A stretch of DNA of 8,838 nt from positions 1 to 8,838 of the forward strand of contig CAMWUM010000066.1 in assembly GCA_947177435.1 (NCBI GenBank), in the 5' to 3' direction. The stretch's first letter is position 1. Every line of letters starts with the position of its first letter. Below are positions 6,353 to 8,838 of this stretch, piece by piece. Source of the stretch: an uncultured Muribaculaceae bacterium. Lineage in GTDB: Bacteria > Bacteroidota > Bacteroidia > Bacteroidales > Muribaculaceae. The notes below the pieces were generated by a model, which saw only the letters and a program-made list of their open reading frames with translations, was not told the origin of the DNA and searched no databases. A program made the translations under genes and the position numbers.

Positions 6353-6589
6353 ATGACAACAAACAATTCCGAAAAACTCGTTCTTGCCAAAATCTATTAT
6401 AACGATGCTGAGGCCAACATTGCTATGGGCATGCTCCGCTCCAACGGCATCCCCTGCATCCTCGACAACGAGATAGCCTTCACAACATTCGGCATCCAAC
6501 TCACCCCCAACAACGGCATCCGCCTGATGGTCCACCAATCCGACCTCCAGGCAGCCCTCTCCCTACTCTCCTCCGCCAAGGACAACTAA
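6353..6589 (+). CDS. DUF2007 family small protein
   Basis: This 78-residue cytosolic protein fits the DUF2007 family (putative signal-transducing protein), whose members are about 70-80 residues with a ferredoxin-like ACT-type fold. The pattern is visible: a first strand VLAKIYYN (10-17), a helix DAEANIAMGMLRSNGI (18-33) with the classic segment where a helix precedes a short GIPC turn, then a strand and a final LMVHQSDLQAALSLL helix (58-72). What it senses is not known; in related proteins the domain often contacts partner proteins. It starts 5 nt after the AI-2E-family stop codon, with an A/G-rich stretch (about 6335-6342) that could serve as a ribosome binding site. Its TAA stop overlaps the TatD stop on the other strand. 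Confidence 0.85.
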   Translation: MTTNNSEKLVLAKIYYNDAEANIAMGMLRSNGIPCILDNEIAFTTFGIQLTPNNGIRLMVHQSDLQAALSLLSSAKDN

Positions 6590-7350
6590 CCCAACCGGAA
6601 GAGGCGGCGGGCGCTGTCGGTGGTGCGGACGTCGACTTCGGCAGAATCCATGCCGAGGTGCGCGGCGATGTGGGCTGCGGTGTGGGCTATGTACGAGGTT
6701 TCGTTACGCTTGCCGCGATAGGGGACGGGGGCAAGGTATGGCGCGTCGGTCTCCAGGACGAGGCGGTCAAGGGTAATCTCGGGGATGGCGTCGCGCACAT
6801 GGCAATTTTTGAAAGTCACTACGCCGTTGATGCCGAAATAGTAGTCGCCTACGCGGCGGATACGGTCGACATCGGCCGCAGTACCTGAAAAACTATGGAA
6901 CACGGCCTGGGCATCGCGATGCCCCTCAAGCACTTCGAGAGTCTGTTCCAATCCCTCGCGGCAGTGGATGATGACGGGCAAGCCCAACTCAACCGCTCGG
7001 GCCACCTGCATATCGAAGGCCTGCATCTGCTCGGCCTCAAACGTCTTGTCCCAATAAAGGTCGATACCCACTTCACCCACAGCCACATATCCCCGGCCGT
7101 CACCGAGCACGTCCATACACTGCGCCACGCAGTCGCGCCAGTCCTCCTTGACCTCTGTGGGATGAAAGCCCATGGCCATGCTTACCTGTTCAGGATACTG
7201 GGCCGCAAGCTGCTGCATGGGCTCGATGGTGGTGAGGTCAACGTTGGGAAACACCATGTGGGTGACGCCGGCGTCAAAAGCGCGCTGCATCACGTCGGCG
7301 CGGTCGGCGTCGAACTGCGGGAGGTAAAGGTGCGTATGAGTGTCTATCAT
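6586..7350 (-). CDS. tatD: TatD family metal-dependent hydrolase (DNase)
   Basis: This 254-residue TIM-barrel metallohydrolase has the size and all metal ligands of the TatD family: the DTHTH motif (residues 3-7, with His5 and His7), Glu93 in GEVGIDLYWD, His129 in VIIHCRE, His152 in AVFHSFSG, and Asp202 in ETDAPYLAP, followed by the family motif YRGKRNE (211-217). Members are metal-dependent 3'-5' exonucleases acting on DNA/RNA ends, with suggested roles in repair and oxidative-stress recovery; the cellular role here is not established. ATG 7348-7350 gives the usual MIDTHTH start. The gene begins 3 nt after the stop of the two-component regulator, so it is probably expressed from that regulator's transcript. 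It may be a TatD paralogue such as YcfH; the motifs do not separate these firmly. Confidence 0.93.
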   Translation of the reverse strand: MIDTHTHLYLPQFDADRADVMQRAFDAGVTHMVFPNVDLTTIEPMQQLAAQYPEQVSMAMGFHPTEVKEDWRDCVAQCMDVLGDGRGYVAVGEVGIDLYWDKTFEAEQMQAFDMQVARAVELGLPVIIHCREGLEQTLEVLEGHRDAQAVFHSFSGTAADVDRIRRVGDYYFGINGVVTFKNCHVRDAIPEITLDRLVLETDAPYLAPVPYRGKRNETSYIAHTAAHIAAHLGMDSAEVDVRTTDSARRLFRLG

Positions 7351-7353
7351 CTT

Positions 7354-8804
7354 CTATTTGAAATCTTTGGGAGAAACGCCGTACTGGGCTTTGAAGCAAG
7401 TGGAGAAATACTTGGGGCTTGAAAAACCGCATGCGAAAGCCGTGTCGGTCACCGACTTGCCCTGCTGGAGCATGCTGCACGCGTGCTTCAGGCGCAAGTT
7501 GCGCACGAAGTCGGCCGGCGAGAGGTCGGTGAGGTTCTTGATTTTGCGGTAGAACGTGGCTTTTGACATACAAAAGCGCTCGCCGAGCGACTTGACGTCA
7601 AGGTCGCTCTCGGCTATGTTCTCCTCAACGTATGCTATGATTTTGTCGAGCAGCTGGCGGTCGAGATCCGAAAGGTCGAGGCTCTCGGCGTTGACCTTCT
7701 CAGCCGACTGGAACTCGAGCTGGCGCTGGAGCTTCTGCCTCAGGAAACTGTCGATGCGCGCCTCGAGCACGCTCATTTCGAACGGCTTGGCAATGTACGC
7801 GTCAGCCCCGGCGCGGTAACACTCCACGCGGTCCTCCACGCGGTTTTTGGCCGTAAGCAGTATGACTGGGATGTGGCTGGTGTTGACATCACGCTTAAGT
7901 TCGCGCGCGAATTCAAGGCCGTCCATCACTGGCATCATCACGTCGCTAATGATAATGTCAACGCGGTCGCCTTTGACCACCGACAGAGCCTGGGCTCCGT
8001 CACCAGCCTGCAACACCCTGAACTTGCGGGAGAACATCCTGGCCATTACCGAGCGCAATTCCACATTATCCTCAACAATCAACATCGTGGCCATGGCTTC
8101 TGTGACCGCTTCTTCGGACGGTGCAGCTACCTCGGACGCAATCACATCGTCAATTACACAATCGTCGACATAATTTTCGCGGTCAAGAGGCAGGGTGATT
8201 ACGAAAGTAGAACCCACACCGGGCTTGCTGTCGACGTCAACCGAGCCATGGTGCAGGGCGATGATATCCTTCACGACAGACAGGCCTATGCCATTCGACT
8301 CGTTGCTCGGGCCGGCAAAGGAGGTGAATCGGTCGAAGATTTTGAGCAGATGCTGCTCGGTGATGCCCTCCCCCGTGTCGGCAATGGATATAAGCGCCGC
8401 GTGGCCCGTCGGAGCCATGCTGAGAGTGAGCGTCACCTCGCCGCCCGAAGCGGTGTACTTGTACGCGTTGGAAATAAGGTTGAATACCACACGCTCGATA
8501 CGGCTCCGGTCAAAATATCCGACAGCCTTGCCATCTGTATTGTCGACGAATGAGAACCGAATCCTCTTCGCACCCATGAGCGTCTTGAAGTAAGTATCAG
8601 CCAAGTGCTCAAGCAGCTCGGAAAGATTGCCCTTTGACACGCGCAGAATCATCTTGCCTTTCTCAATCTTGCGGAAATCAAGAATCTGCATTATCAGGTG
8701 CTTGAGCCTGCCAAGGCTAAAACGCATCTTTTCGAGTTGGGGTATTGCTCCGGGCGCATCGGCTTCAGCCTCATCTATTAGGCACGACACGATAGTTATA
8801 GGAG
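7354..8804 (-). CDS. Hybrid two-component sensor/AraC-type regulator (HTCS), N-terminus missing
   Basis: Only the C-terminal part is present. From the right edge it shows the end of the dimerisation helices (LGRLKHLIMQILDFRKIEKG, followed by a linker), then a HATPase_c domain with the N box (FNLISNAYKYT), the G1 box DTGEGI, GIGLSVVKDI and the G3 box GVGSTF. A receiver domain follows, with VEDN, phospho-acceptor Asp in IISDVMMPVMDG, the Thr of LLTA and Lys of AKPF. The C-terminus is an AraC-type DNA-binding domain ending in the second helix-turn-helix (TDTAFACGFSSPKYFSTCFKAQ). This order is typical of Bacteroides HTCS proteins that sense glycans and control their own loci. The sensor part and phosphohistidine box lie outside. 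Genuine coding sequence stops at about 8804, where TP-ITIV continues into adapter-like bases, although the frame stays open to 8838. The gene precedes tatD by 3 nt. Confidence 0.92.
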
Positions 8805-8838
8805 CTGTATCGTATACACATCGGACGCTGCCGAACAA
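8805..8838 (+). other. Residual Nextera sequencing-adapter-like sequence at contig end
   Basis: The last 34 bases align with the Nextera read-through adapter (transposase mosaic end followed by its read-specific tail). TATACACATC (8813-8822) and GACGCTGCCGA (8824-8834) match exactly, with about 28 of 33 positions matching overall. In the same place the HTCS frame loses family homology: the expected H-E-x-[RK]-T-P box is replaced by residues with no family match just before the intact P-I-T-I-V. Genomic sequence therefore ends near 8804. The few mismatches suggest low-quality bases from a single read. Confidence 0.88.

Noticed and set aside
7873..8553. 226-codon plus-strand open frame opposite the two-component regulator
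   Set aside because: Shadow of the conserved receiver and HATPase coding sequence; no promoter, start context or motif supports it.
8797..8838. Apparent degenerate histidine kinase in which the phosphohistidine box is replaced by VRCVYDTAP
   Set aside because: The divergent residues coincide exactly with the adapter-like bases, so the missing His is an assembly artefact and not a natural loss; the genuine sequence resumes at P-I-T-I-V.
1..8838. CRISPR arrays, tRNA or rRNA genes, insertion sequences, origins and intrinsic terminators
   Set aside because: No regularly spaced repeats, no RNA-gene-like structure, no transposase motif or terminal inverted repeats, and no GC hairpin followed by a T run were seen; the gaps between genes are too short to hide them.

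Overview
The window looks like a chromosomal fragment of a Bacteroidales bacterium with fairly high GC (clearly above half by eye), possibly Muribaculaceae- or Alistipes-like; the genus cannot be fixed from this sequence. Three things point there. First, the intergenic regions carry Bacteroidetes-type promoters: a -7 box TAnnTTTG about 20 nt after a TTTG/CTTG-like -33 box, with start codons that lack Shine-Dalgarno sites. Second, there is a hybrid two-component regulator that joins kinase, receiver and AraC-type HTH in one chain. Third, several proteins belong to families I associate with this order (the TPR/OB-like protein, the ATP-grasp-like protein, and a DUF2007 protein next to an AI-2E-family membrane protein).

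Layout: 1-2965 is a minus-strand operon, read from right to left as a TPR-like/OB-like protein, N-carbamoylputrescine amidase (aguB) and IspD (its C-terminus runs off the left edge), with spacers of 9 nt and 1 nt and one recognisable promoter at about 2998-3029. A secreted alpha/beta-hydrolase esterase (3046-3897, minus) has its own promoter. From the divergent region 3898-4049 an uncharacterised ATP-grasp-like protein (4050-5165) reads rightward. It is followed by a separately promoted pair: an AI-2E-family membrane protein and a small DUF2007 protein (5208-6589). That pair meets a minus-strand unit head-on at overlapping stop codons. The minus-strand unit is the hybrid two-component regulator (7354 to the right edge) followed 3 nt later by tatD (6586-7350).

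The genes do not form one obvious pathway. ispD makes isoprenoid precursors by the MEP route, aguB makes putrescine, TatD is a metal-dependent nuclease or hydrolase, and the regulator and esterase suggest glycan sensing and use. The least understood proteins are the TPR/OB-like protein and the ATP-grasp-like protein. I see no mobile element, CRISPR array, RNA gene or integrated conflict-system cassette.

The most important oddity is technical. The last 34 bases (8805-8838) closely match the Nextera transposase sequencing adapter, not a bacterial gene, and they replace the phosphohistidine box of the kinase. The right edge is therefore probably a true contig end with untrimmed adapter, and the apparent N-terminus of the regulator there is artificial.
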